A DNA stretch of 64,000 nt from JAGRCP01 sp942490705 (GTDB lineage Bacteria > Chloroflexota > Anaerolineae > Caldilineales > Caldilineaceae), in NCBI GenBank assembly GCA_942490705.1, contig CALNXY010000012.1, positions 434,001 through 498,000 of the forward strand. Direction: 5' to 3'. The notes below the pieces were generated by a model. The model searched no databases. It worked only from the letters and a program-made list of their open reading frames with translations, and was not told the origin of the DNA. This document shows positions 16,926-26,203 of the stretch, in pieces (positions within the stretch are counted from its first letter, which is position 1; each line of letters opens with the position of its first letter). Made by a program: the position numbers and the translations under genes.

Positions 16926-18636
16926 CTAGCGGCAGGCGTCGCTTCCCGTCGGATAGAAAGTTACCGGCACCAGGGACTGATCAAGCGTTGCCCCGGTGGC
17001 GGCATCAATGGCGTAAGCGCTCAGGAAGCCGGACGTTTCGGCTTCGACTTCGGGGTTGAGACCTACAAAGAAGGGCGCATACTCGCCGCGCTCACCGCCA
17101 GTACCCGTGCCCTGGGCCAAAGTCTCGCCGCTGCCATCCAAGGCTGCGCCGATGACCTTGCCGCCCGACGTGCTTGAGTAGCCCAAAATCAGCGCACGGC
17201 CACAGATCTTGTCACCCGCCATGGGCGCGTTGACGTCGATGAACTGTTGACCCGGCAACAGCAGAACCGATACTACTAACGGCTCAAACGAGCCATCGCC
17301 CGCCGTCACTTCGACCTGGGCCGGGGTGCGCTCACGGACGGTGAAGCGCAGGTAGGTGTCGCTAATATCTTCACCAGCCGCAAAGCTGCGCTGGGCAAGC
17401 ACGTCGCCCACGCTGTCGACCAGGCGAACGTTGACGTTGGTCGCAACCATTTCTGATAGCCCATGGATGCTCACGGGGCTGTGAAAAGCGCCGCCTTCAA
17501 GCAGGGCCAGCAGGCGTGCGCCCACTGGTGTGGCGTCAGCTTCGTCCGCGGCCTCTTCTTCAGCAAGAGGTGTCGCGGTGGCTGCTTCGTCCGCAGCCTC
17601 TTCTTCGGCGGCAGGCGTGGCGGTGGCGGCTTCGTCCGCGGCCTCTTCTTCGGCGGCAGGCGTTGCGGTGGCGGCTTCGTCCGCGGCCTCTTCTTCGGCG
17701 GCAGGCGTTGCGGTGGCGGCTGCTTCGTCTGCGGCCTCTTCTTCAGCGACAGGCGTTGCGGTGGCGGCTGCTTCGTCCGCGGCCTCTTCTTCAGCAAGAG
17801 GCGTCGCGGTGGCTGCTTCGTCCGCAGCCTCTTCTTCGGCGACAGGCGTCTCCGTGGCGGCTGCTTCGTCCGCGGCCTCTTCTTCAGCAAGCAGGCGTTG
17901 CGGTGGCTGCTTCGTCCGCAGCCTCTTCTTCGGCGACAGGCGTCTCCGTGGCGGCTGCTTCGTCCGCGGCCTCTTCTTCAGCGACAGGCGTTGCGGTGAC
18001 GTTGCCTTCGTCCGCAGCCTCTTCTTCAGCGACAGGCGTTGCGGTGGCGGCTGCTTCGTCCGCGGCCTCTTCTTCAGCGACAGGCGTTGCGGTGGCGGCT
18101 GCTTCGTCCGCGGCCTCTTCTTCAGCGGCAGGCGTTGCGGTGGCGGCTGCTTCGTCCGCAGCTTCTTCTTCGGCGGCAGGCGTTGCGGTGGCGGCTGCGT
18201 CCGCGGCTTCTTCTTCAGCAACGGGTGTCGCGGTGGCTGCTTCGTCCGCGGCCTCTTCTTCAGCAACAGGCGTTGGCGTTGCTCTGTTTTGATCCTGTGC
18301 GTGAGGCTTTTTGCCGGCGTTGCTCTTGTCGGCTTCGGGAGTCTCAACGATGGCTTGACCAGTTACGCGCAGTTCCTGCCCTACGAAAATGAAGTCGTGG
18401 GCGCCAAGATTGTTGAGCGTGCGCACCTCCTCGACGCTCATTCCGAACTTCGCTGCGATGCTTGCGACGCTGTCACCCGGTTCAACGATGTAGGTACAGC
18501 ATGCCGCATCTTGCTCTTGCGCGGCCGGCGCAGCGTGCACCGCAGTCGCCTGCAGTGAGCCGACGATCAGACTCGCGCATAGGAGTAGGCCGGCCAATAG
18601 TGTCAGCGCCCGGCGCTTGTCCGCCTTTAGGTTCAT
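16926..18636 (-). CDS. Secreted LysM / acidic repeat / Gmad2-like protein, frameshifted in the repeat
   Basis: The N-terminus has a signal peptide (about 1-36) and one LysM domain (YIVEPGDSVASIAAKFGMSVEEVRTLN...FVGQELRV), which binds peptidoglycan. A low-complexity linker of 16 copies of a 15-16 residue unit (EEEAADEAAATATPVA) follows. The C-terminus has a Gmad2-type immunoglobulin-like domain (FHSPVSIHGLSEMVATNVNV...YLRFTVRERTPAQVEV) and a second, similar beta domain ending at GSDACR. One extra base at about 17891-17892 (CAGCAAGCAGG where other units read CAGCAACAGG or CAGCAAGAGG) breaks the frame. As given, translation stops at 17884 after 250 residues. The C-terminal part stays open in the next frame, so the shift is recent, reversible or a consensus error. 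It would be a cell-wall-bound surface protein of about 569 residues. Confidence 0.75.
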
Positions 18637-19110
18637 AGTGAGGCTCCTTCATAATCGATTGATTCGCACATGGTTTGTTCGTGTCTCGGGTGGATTGAAG
18701 ACTTGATGGACGGGTATGGCATTCGCGGATTGACTGGGTGCAAATGCGTGCCGACCTGTCAAATGATGTGACGTGACACGGCAAGAAATAACGCAGTTGA
18801 GTGTATCATGCACCCCTTGAATCGACAACCAATTTCGCCGTTGCCATCTGCCGTTCGCATGTGAGCGGGATAGACCGCGGATTTCCACGGATGCAGCGGA
18901 TGAAAATAGATCAATCTTGAAGAATCTGCGCCGGTCTGCTGTATCCTTCGATAAGTTCAGGACAAATCCGGCGTTTGCAGAGTCCAGCGTCATTAAACGG
19001 GGAAACCAGCCCCTGTTGCCGCTAGCCCTCGCGGACAACAGCACGTATGATAGTTTGTAGACGATTGCGCCCGGTGCGCACCATTTTGCTACTGTTGGGA
19101 GGGGCTATTC
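18637..19110. other. Divergent intergenic region with degenerate palindromic repeats
   Basis: This 474-bp gap between the LysM gene and the GNAT gene encodes nothing convincing. It holds a degenerate copy of the CGCGGAT palindromic repeat (18871-18940) and a short motif, CTTCGATAAGTTCAGGAC (18947-18964), resembling the CTTCGACAAGCTCAGGAC-type dispersed repeat. GGGAGGGG upstream of 19111 is the ribosome binding site of the GNAT gene. Confidence 0.5.
18871..18940. repeat. Degenerate copy of the CGCGGAT palindromic repeat family
   Basis: The left end TAGACCGCGGATTTCCACGG and internal GCAGCGGATGA resemble the copies at 20098 and 58256. The right end AATCTGCGCCGGTCT is the imperfect complement. 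It is more diverged than the other two. Confidence 0.5.
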
Positions 19111-20010
19111 ATGAAGCTGACTACCTACACAAACGCCTCTGACTTTTTAGCGCACACAGAGGAAATCTATCGCCGCGCTGAAGCTGCCAATGGCCTAATT
19201 TACGGGCTGGCCAAGATGCTGGAAGCAGCGCCCAACTATTATGGAACGCCGCCTGTTCTGGCCACTGTTGTGGATGGCGACGAACTCATTGCTTCAGCTT
19301 TGCGCACGCCGCCATATGCCCTCGTACTTCAGAGTACCCACTCTCCCGACGCTGACCCACGCACGACGATGGCGCTTGGCCTACTTGCCGAGTATTGTCG
19401 GGACGCAGGGGCTGATCTGCCGGGCGTCAATGGCCGTAGTGAGATCAGCGCCCGGTTTGCTGCGCTGTGGAGCGAGTTAACGGGCGTCGCTTCGACGGTG
19501 CAGCGGGCCATGCGTGTTTTTGAACTCACGGCGGTCACCTGGCCGCGGCAGCCCCAGGGACGTTTACGGCAGGCAACGACCGACGATGTCCCGCTGGTCG
19601 CAGAGTGGATTCGGGCCTTTCATGGTGAGGCGCTCGGTGAAGATGTAGATAAGTCGCCCGTGCCGGCCCAGGAAAATGCACGCCGGCGTATCGAGGCTGG
19701 GGTGATCCAACTCTGGGAGAATGAGGCGCCCGTCTCGATGGTAGCGGGCGCTCGCGCCACGCCGCGCGGCAGAACCGTGAGCCTGGTCTACACGCCGCCG
19801 GACCGGCGCGGGTATGGGTATGCCAGCGCGGCAGTCGCCACTTACAGCGACCAACTGCTGCGCCAGGGCTATGACTTCTGCACTCTCTTCACCGATCTAG
19901 CCAATCCGACCTCGAACCATATCTATCAGGCCATCGGCTACCGTCCAGTCTGCGACTTCACTCAGTTCCAGTTCAGTGACGTAAAGAATGTGAGGACGCA
20001 CGCGGATTGA
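19111..20010 (+). CDS. GNAT-family N-acetyltransferase
   Basis: The 299-residue protein has a divergent N-terminal GNAT-like half (about 1-145) and a canonical C-terminal acetyltransferase half. In the latter, SLVYTPPDRRGYGYASAAVATYSDQLL carries the acetyl-CoA pyrophosphate-binding R-x-x-G-x-G/A motif, and LFTDLANPTSNHIYQAIGYRPVCDFTQFQF is the typical end of the fold (N-x-x-S-N-x-I-Y-xx-I-G-Y-xP). It would transfer an acetyl group to an unidentified small-molecule or protein amine. GGGAGGGG precedes the ATG. It is monocistronic. Confidence 0.88.
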   Translation: MKLTTYTNASDFLAHTEEIYRRAEAANGLIYGLAKMLEAAPNYYGTPPVLATVVDGDELIASALRTPPYALVLQSTHSPDADPRTTMALGLLAEYCRDAGADLPGVNGRSEISARFAALWSELTGVASTVQRAMRVFELTAVTWPRQPQGRLRQATTDDVPLVAEWIRAFHGEALGEDVDKSPVPAQENARRRIEAGVIQLWENEAPVSMVAGARATPRGRTVSLVYTPPDRRGYGYASAAVATYSDQLLRQGYDFCTLFTDLANPTSNHIYQAIGYRPVCDFTQFQFSDVKNVRTHAD

Positions 20011-20052
20011 GCGGATGGGCGCGAATTCCCCAAGAATCGGAACGATTCCTGT

Positions 20053-20097
20053 GCCGACGAAGACTAAGCCGACGAAGACTAAGCCGACGAAGACTAA
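20053..20097. repeat. Three perfect tandem copies of a 15-bp unit
   Basis: GCCGACGAAGACTAA is repeated exactly at 20053, 20068 and 20083, directly abutting the palindromic element that begins at 20098. It lies 3' of the GNAT gene and is not part of an ORF. Confidence 0.9.
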
Positions 20098-20193
20098 ATA
20101 GAACGCGGATCAATCTGGATCAGGCGGATCTACGTTGATTCTTTCTGACTCCATCAGCGCGGATTCGCCGAATCTGCCTAATCCGCGTTCTAT
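20098..20193. repeat. 96-bp palindromic dispersed repeat (copy 1)
   Basis: Perfect 13-bp inverted ends ATAGAACGCGGAT (20098-20110) and its complement (20181-20193) enclose internal GGATCAGGCGGATC and GCGGATTCGCCGAATC motifs. The same ends occur at 58256-58342, so it is a family. Between the convergent GNAT and malic enzyme genes it may also act as a terminator. Confidence 0.85.
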
Positions 20194-20204
20194 CTGTCTG
20201 CACG

Positions 20205-22449
20205 CTATCTCTGGGTCTGGGCGTCGACCGTGGCCAGGGTGGCGACGTTGACAATGTCGCGTACGTCCGCGCCCGTTTCCAGGACGTGGACGGGCTTGTT
20301 CATGCCGACCAGGATCGGACCGATGGCCTCGGCTCCCCCCAGGCGGTTGAGCAGCTTGTAGGCTGCATTGGCCGATGCCAGGTCGGGGAAGACCAGCACA
20401 TTGGCGTCTTCCACCTGACTAAAGGGATAGTGCTGGTGCATCAAGTCTGGCACGACGGCGACATCAGCCTGCATTTCGCCATCAATCTGCAGGTCGGGCC
20501 GCCGCTCCTTGACGATCTGGGTTGCGCGTTGTACCTTGGCCGCTTTTTCGTGCGCTACGCTGCCGAAGTTGGAGAAGCTGAGCATGGCCACGCGCGGTTC
20601 CATGTCAAAGGTCTTCGCAAAGTCGGCGGCATTCATTGCGATGGCCGCCAGCTGCTCGGCTGTCGGATCAACGATCACCGTGGCGTCGGTGAAGATGAAG
20701 ATGCGATCGTTCACCAGCATGAGATAGACGCCACTGACCCAGCGGCCTTCTTGCGCGCCCACGACCTGAAGTGCCGGTCGCAATACCTCTGGATAGTTGT
20801 AGGTCAGCCCAGAGATAAAGGCGTCGGCATCACCCTGCTGCACCATCATCGGCCCGTAAAAATTGGCGTTGCGCATTGCATCCCAGGCCCGGCGCGCCGT
20901 TACGCCCTTGCGTTGGCGTTGATTGTGAAAGGCTTCGCCATACGCTGAACGTTGCTCCGACTCGTTGGGATAGATGATTGTTGGCTTGAAGTCCAGCGCC
21001 AGTTCCTGCAGGGTCGCTTCGATCTGTTGCGGTCGACCCAGCAAGATCGGTTTGGCAATGCCTGCGCTCTCCAACGCGTGGGCCGCACGTAGAATCTTGG
21101 GGTGCTCGCCTTCCGCAAAGACCACGCGCTTGGGGTCGCGCTCCGCCTTGTGCTCCATGTGACGCATGACCTGGACGCCCTTGCCCTGGCGACCGGCCAA
21201 CTGATCCTTGTACTCTTCCAGATCGATCTCGATGCGGGCCACACCGCTTTCCATGGCTGCCTTGGCCACGGCCGGCGCCACCCACATCAACACGCGCGGA
21301 TCCAGCGGTTTGGGGATGATCGAATCGCGTCCGTAGCGCAACGAGGTGAGGCCGTAGGCGCGGATCACGCTGTCGGGCACGTCCTCCTTGGCCAGCTCGG
21401 CCAGGGCCTTGGCGCAAGCAATCTTCATCTCCTCGTTGATCGACTTGGCGCGGACATCCAGCGCGCCGCGAAAGATGAAGGGGAAACCGAGAACGTTGTT
21501 GACCTGGTTGGGGTAGTCACTGCGCCCCGTGCCGAAGATCACGTCGCCCCGTGCTGCCTGGACCTCTTCAAAGGTGATTTCAGGATCCGGATTGGCCATG
21601 GCAAAGATGATGGGGTCGCGATTCATGCTGCGCACCATTTCGCGTGAAAGAATGTTCGCCACCGAGAGACCGATGAACACGTCCGAGCCTGACATGGCCT
21701 CCTCCAGCGTGCGCTTGTCGGTCTCGCTGGCATAGGCTTGTTTGAACTCATTCATGCCGGCAGTGCGTCCCAGCGTAAATCACGCCCTTGGAGTCGCACA
21801 TGAGGATGTTTTCTTTCCGAGCGCCCAGCGCACAGTAGAAGTCAGCGCACGCGATACCGGCAGCGCCGGCGCCATTGATCACGATGACGGTCTCGGCGAT
21901 CTCTTTTTCCACCAACTCCAAGGCGTTGACCAAGCCGGCGCCCGAGATGATGGCCGTGCCGTGTTGATCGTCGTGAAAGACGGGAATGTCGACCAGCTTC
22001 TGTAGCTCACGCTCGATGTAGAAACATTCGGGCGCTTTGATATCCTCCAGGTTGATGCCCCCGAAGGTCGGTGCAATCATCTGCCCGAACTTAACGATCT
22101 CTTCCTGATCGGCCGAGTCGACTTCAATATCAAAGACGTCGATATCGGCGAAGCGCTTGAAGAGGACCGCCTTGCCTTCCATCACCGGTTTGGAGGCCAA
22201 TGCGCCCCGATTGCCCAACCCCAGAATGGCCGAGCCGTTGCTGATCACGGCAACCAGATTGCCTTTGGCCGTATATTCATACGCCGTGTCGGGCTGTTCA
22301 GCGATTTCGAGCACGGGATAGGCAACGCCCGGCGAGTAGGCCAGGGAGAGATCACGCTGGGTCGCCATTGGTTTGGTCGCACTGATGCGCAACTTGCCCG
22401 GCCTGCCGATACGATGATAGTCAAGGGCGTCTTGTTTACTGATGGACAT
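20205..22449 (-). CDS. maeB: NADP-dependent malic enzyme with phosphotransacetylase-like domain (MaeB type), one-base frameshift
   Basis: Malate is oxidatively decarboxylated to pyruvate, yielding NADPH. The N-terminal half shows LAYSPGVAYPVLEIA, NRGALASKPVMEGKAVLFK, INLEDIKAPECFYIE, PVFHDDQHGTAIISGAGL, the NAD(P) loop INGAGAAGIACADF and FAMANPDPEI. The C-terminal half (about 425-747) is the phosphotransacetylase-like regulatory domain of MaeB. One extra G in a GGG run (plus-strand 21769-21771) shifts the frame after CDSKGVIYAG: the first ORF ends at 21748 and the second runs from 21755. Deleting one G restores AGRTAGMNEF and a 747-residue protein of normal length. AGGAGG lies 9 nt before the ATG. 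Confidence 0.88.
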
Positions 22450-22763
22450 GAAATATGCCTCCTATAGGCATTGGATTGAGCGTGCCACGCAGAACCGCGC
22501 GCACGTAGATCGCATACTCGCATGGGGCGTGACGGACGCCATGGCGCCCGTCCAACACGAGCCGGCTGCTCAGCAGTCATTCAGTGCCTGGGCCAGGACG
22601 GATCTCCCCACGAATTGGGGCGCCACTAAAGCAAGAACCCCCATTATACTTTGATGCGACGCAATCGACATTGGTTACATGCGACGCCACTTTGATGCTG
22701 TGCGTTTTCTTGTCTCCACGGCTATAATGACCAGCCGGCGCAATCCATAACCCGCAATCGGAA
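22450..22763. promoter_or_regulatory. Divergent promoter region of maeB and the P450 gene
   Basis: A -10-like TATAAT on the minus strand (22648-22643) could serve maeB. A plus-strand TATAAT (22723-22728) lies 35 nt before the P450 ATG. Neither has a good -35 at standard spacing. Nothing else is recognisable in these 314 bp. Confidence 0.4.
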
Positions 22764-23996
22764 ATGTCCACACCCAATCTCTTCGGCCCTGAATTCAAAT
22801 CCGATCCCTATCCGACCTACGCGTGGATGCGCGAGCATGCGCCGGCCCACAGCCATACCAATCGAAACGGCGTCACCACCTGGTACGTGACGCGCTATGA
22901 TGATTGCCTCGCTGTGCTGCGCGACCACACGCATTTCGTTAAGGATTATCGCAATACCCTCACGCCCGCGGAACGGGCAGCACTGCCGACCATGCCTCCA
23001 CTGCTGCATCTGCTGAGCGACCACATCCTCAACATGGATCTGCCCGACCACACCCGTCTGCGTACGTTGGTAAATGATGCGTTCACGGTTGCCATGGTCG
23101 AGCGTCTGGCCCCACGCGTTCAGGCCATTGCCGACGACCTGCTTGATCGCGTCATCGGCAATGGTGAGATGGATCTGATTGAAGAGTTCGCCTTCCCTCT
23201 GCCGATTATCGTCATGGCCGAGTTGTTGGGCGTGCCGCCGGAAGATCGCGCACGTTTTCGGCGCTGGAGCAGCGCCATTGTCGCGCCGACGGCGGATGTG
23301 ACGCGCACGCTGCGCAAGCTGGAGCGGTCACGGCGCATCATGGAGGACTTCATTGCGTATCTGGGGGCCATCTGTGCAGAGCGTCGCGTCCATCCGCAGG
23401 ACGACCTCATCTCCTCGCTGCTGCAGGTGGAAGCAGCGGGCGACCGGCTGAGCGAAGAGGAGCTTTTTAGCATGGTCCTCTTGCTTATCGTGGTGGGCCA
23501 TGAAACGTCGGTCAATCTCATTGGCAATGGCATGTTGACTTTGCTCCAGCATGAACAGGCCCTTGCTCAGCTGCGCGAAGATCCAGCCATCATGCCGCTG
23601 GCCGTCGAGGAACTGGTGCGCTTTGCCAATCCGGTCGAGCGTGCGCCCATGCGTTTTGCCGCCGAAGCCGTCCAATTCCATGACTACCAGATGCAGCGCG
23701 GCGACTCGGTCAGCGTCGTCTTGGCCGCCGCCAATCGTGACCCATCCCAATTTGCCGCGCCCGACCGGCTTGACCTGACGCGGACGCCCAATCGCCATCT
23801 GGGTTTTGGCATGGGCATTCATTACTGTCTGGGCGCGCCCCTGGCTCGGCTCGAGGGACGCGTCGCTTTTGCCACGCTGTTGCGTCGACTGCCTGGGCTG
23901 CATCTCGCCGCTTCCGTCGGGTCGCTCCGCTGGCATACGCATCCCATCATGCGCGGGTTGCATCATCTGCCTATGATGTGGACGCCAACGGATTGA
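22764..23996 (+). CDS. Cytochrome P450, class I bacterial type
   Basis: The 410-residue haem monooxygenase carries the haem-ligand motif FGMGIHYCLGAPLARLE (Cys355), the I-helix oxygen-activation motif VVGHETSVN (about 244-252), the K-helix ExxR in VEELVRF and the helix-C residues DLPDHTRLRTLVNDAF. Length and motif spacing fit soluble CYP107-like enzymes that need a ferredoxin and ferredoxin reductase; neither is adjacent. The substrate is unknown, and no biosynthetic cluster surrounds it, so a housekeeping detoxification or lipid role is as likely as secondary metabolism. Confidence 0.95.
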   Translation: MSTPNLFGPEFKSDPYPTYAWMREHAPAHSHTNRNGVTTWYVTRYDDCLAVLRDHTHFVKDYRNTLTPAERAALPTMPPLLHLLSDHILNMDLPDHTRLRTLVNDAFTVAMVERLAPRVQAIADDLLDRVIGNGEMDLIEEFAFPLPIIVMAELLGVPPEDRARFRRWSSAIVAPTADVTRTLRKLERSRRIMEDFIAYLGAICAERRVHPQDDLISSLLQVEAAGDRLSEEELFSMVLLLIVVGHETSVNLIGNGMLTLLQHEQALAQLREDPAIMPLAVEELVRFANPVERAPMRFAAEAVQFHDYQMQRGDSVSVVLAAANRDPSQFAAPDRLDLTRTPNRHLGFGMGIHYCLGAPLARLEGRVAFATLLRRLPGLHLAASVGSLRWHTHPIMRGLHHLPMMWTPTD

Positions 23997-24138
23997 CAAA
24001 TTCTACATTGACAATTCGTTGCGCCCGGTTGACAATGGGCTGGCAACCTCTGAAGTTAATCAACGCGCCACACAGCGAACTCCGAACTGCCTGCGTACCG
24101 GCGCCATCCGCTCGTCTGAGCTAGAATCGCTAAACGAA

Positions 24139-25977
24139 ATGACCGCTGATCAGCTCCCCGTCGATAGCTTCGTCTTGTACAAACAGCGTCCGGCCCGGGT
24201 GATCGAGCCGGGTGTCAAGAAGATCACCATCCAGACTGAAAGGGGCGACCGCCAGAGCGTGCGCCCCAAGGACGTCATGTTGCTCCATCAGGGCCCCCTG
24301 CGGGGATTTGGCGACTTGCGACCTACCGTTGCCGGTGACGTCAACGCCGCATGGGAACTGCTTGCCGGCGAGCGTACGACGCTGGAGGAGTTGGCTGAAT
24401 TGGCTTTCGATACGTTCACGCCGGCCACGGCCTGGGCCATCTGGGAAATGGTCGAAGACGGGCTCTATTTTCAGGGCAATGAGCCTGGCACAATCGAGGT
24501 GCAGAGCGAGGCAGCCGTAGCGGCTGTCCTGGCCGAACGCGCAGCCAAGGCAGTTGAGGAAGCAGTTTGGCAAGCCTTCGTCGACCGCATAGAGCGAGGC
24601 GAATTCCTGCCGGAAGATGAAGCGAATCTAAGCGACGTTGTCGAGCTGGCGATGGGCACGCGCAGCAGCAGCCGTACCCTTGGCCAGTTGGGTCGGCCAG
24701 AGACACCCCAAGCAGCTCATGAGCTGCTACTACAGATTGGCTACTGGGGTGAGACGATCAATCCGTACCCGACGCGCTTTGGCCTCTCCCTGGCCCAGCC
24801 AGAGATGGCGCTGCCGTCGCTACCGGATGAGGCGCGACGCGATCTCACCCATCTGGCGGCCTTTGCCATCGACGACGAGGGCAACACCGATCCAGACGAT
24901 GCGCTCAGTTGGGACGGGGAGCGCCTGTGGGTGCATGTGGCTGATGTCGCCGCACTGGTTGCGCCGCAGAGTGAAGCCGAACTGGAGGCGCGGGCAAGGG
25001 GCGCCAATCTCTACCTGCCCGAAGGTACGGTCCACATGCTGCCGGAAGAAGCCACCGCGCAACTTGGCTTGGGGCTCCAGGAGCGGTCGCCCGCGCTCTC
25101 GTTTGGTCTCTTGATCGATGAAGCCGGGAACATTGCCGACACCGAGATTACGCCCAGTTGGGTGCAGGTGACGCGCCTGAGCTATGAACAGGCCGACGAT
25201 CTGCTCTATGAAGGGCCGCTCAACGAAATGCGTGCAGTCTTGTCCCGCTGCAGCGCACGCCGCCTGGACAACGGCGCGATCGAGTTGACATTCCCCGAAG
25301 TGAAACTACGTGTAGATCACGGCAATGTCATCATTCGACCCATTGACCGCACGGCCAGTCGCGAGTTAGTGCGCGAGGCAATGCTCATGGCCGGTGAGGC
25401 GGTAGCGCGCTATGCGCTGGCTCACGAGATTCCCGTTCCCTTTACCGTCCAGGATGCGCCCAACGTGGATGATCCCGCCTCGCTGCAGCAAAGCGAAACC
25501 CTGGCAGAGATGTACGCAGTGCGCCGCTTGCTCAACCCCGGGCGCCAGGTGAGTGAGCCGGGCCGTCATAGCGGTCTTGGCCTCGACCTCTATGTCCAGG
25601 TGACCAGTCCGCTGCGCCGCTACCACGATTTACTCACCCATCAGCAGTTACGCGCGTATTTGCGCGGCGACCCGCCGCTGGATGCGGAGACGGTCATGCA
25701 GCGGACGACCGAGGCGCGTGAGATGGTGCGCAGCGTCCGCATGACCGAGCGCCTTTCCATCAACCACTGGCTCATGGTCTATCTGCTTCAGCATCCAGAC
25801 TGGCGCGGTCCGGCCATTGTGCTTGATCAACGCGGCGCCCGTACTATCATCACGCTGCCCGATCTGGCGTACGAGACCGACATTTACGGGCGTAACGACT
25901 TTCATCCCGACGATGAGGTCAATGTTGCACTTTCTCAGGTCGACCTGCCTGCGCCGGCTGCAACATTTCGATTCTGA
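24139..25977 (+). CDS. RNB-domain exoribonuclease (RNase II/R family)
   Basis: The RNB catalytic domain is marked by FAIDDEGNTDPDDALSW (about residue 244-260), holding the metal-binding aspartates, followed by LWVHVADVAALV, LYLPEGTVHMLPEE and a C-terminal SPLRRYHDLLTHQQL motif. A short S1-like end (GPAIVLDQRGARTIITLPDL) follows. The N-terminal part (about 1-240) lacks clear cold-shock domains but has winged-helix-like stretches. I prefer ATG 24139 (MTADQLPVDSFVLYKQ) to an upstream ATG at 24019, which adds 40 low-quality residues. It would degrade RNA 3' to 5' in the cytoplasm. No clear Shine-Dalgarno is visible; TAGAAT at 24122 suggests a very short leader. Confidence 0.9.
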   Translation: MTADQLPVDSFVLYKQRPARVIEPGVKKITIQTERGDRQSVRPKDVMLLHQGPLRGFGDLRPTVAGDVNAAWELLAGERTTLEELAELAFDTFTPATAWAIWEMVEDGLYFQGNEPGTIEVQSEAAVAAVLAERAAKAVEEAVWQAFVDRIERGEFLPEDEANLSDVVELAMGTRSSSRTLGQLGRPETPQAAHELLLQIGYWGETINPYPTRFGLSLAQPEMALPSLPDEARRDLTHLAAFAIDDEGNTDPDDALSWDGERLWVHVADVAALVAPQSEAELEARARGANLYLPEGTVHMLPEEATAQLGLGLQERSPALSFGLLIDEAGNIADTEITPSWVQVTRLSYEQADDLLYEGPLNEMRAVLSRCSARRLDNGAIELTFPEVKLRVDHGNVIIRPIDRTASRELVREAMLMAGEAVARYALAHEIPVPFTVQDAPNVDDPASLQQSETLAEMYAVRRLLNPGRQVSEPGRHSGLGLDLYVQVTSPLRRYHDLLTHQQLRAYLRGDPPLDAETVMQRTTEAREMVRSVRMTERLSINHWLMVYLLQHPDWRGPAIVLDQRGARTIITLPDLAYETDIYGRNDFHPDDEVNVALSQVDLPAPAATFRF

Positions 25978-26029
25978 TGCGTCTCGGCCCAGTCCATCAT
26001 TTGATAAAACGCCGATGTACCGGTGTGGG

Positions 26030-26106
26030 GGCGCTTATCGCCGGATTCTTCCGCCTTTATCCGCGGAAATCAGCCGGATCAGCCAAATCCGCGCTCTATT
26101 TGGCCG
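26030..26106. repeat. Fragment of the CGCGGAT palindromic repeat family
   Basis: Segments TATCCGCGGAAATCAGCCGGATCAG and, at the right end, AAATCCGCGCTCTATT resemble the right half of the family copies at 20098 and 58256. No matching left end is visible, so it is a partial or decayed copy between the RNB and PhyH genes. Confidence 0.4.
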
Positions 26107-26203
26107 GACCGTAGCAATTACGCTGATTCAGCCAAAGTATGCTATCGGCACGTTTTTACCCCGCGCTGGATTGTCATCTTTCATCAACAAGGAGAAACCA
26201 GAC

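Noticed and set aside
17500..18300. Regular 45-48 bp repeats that could suggest a CRISPR array
   Set aside because: Units are contiguous without spacers and encode an acidic protein linker in the LysM gene.
17530..18558. Long Ser/Ala-rich ORFs antisense to the LysM repeat
   Set aside because: They are mirror images of the GCx-biased repeat and have no ribosome site or domain.
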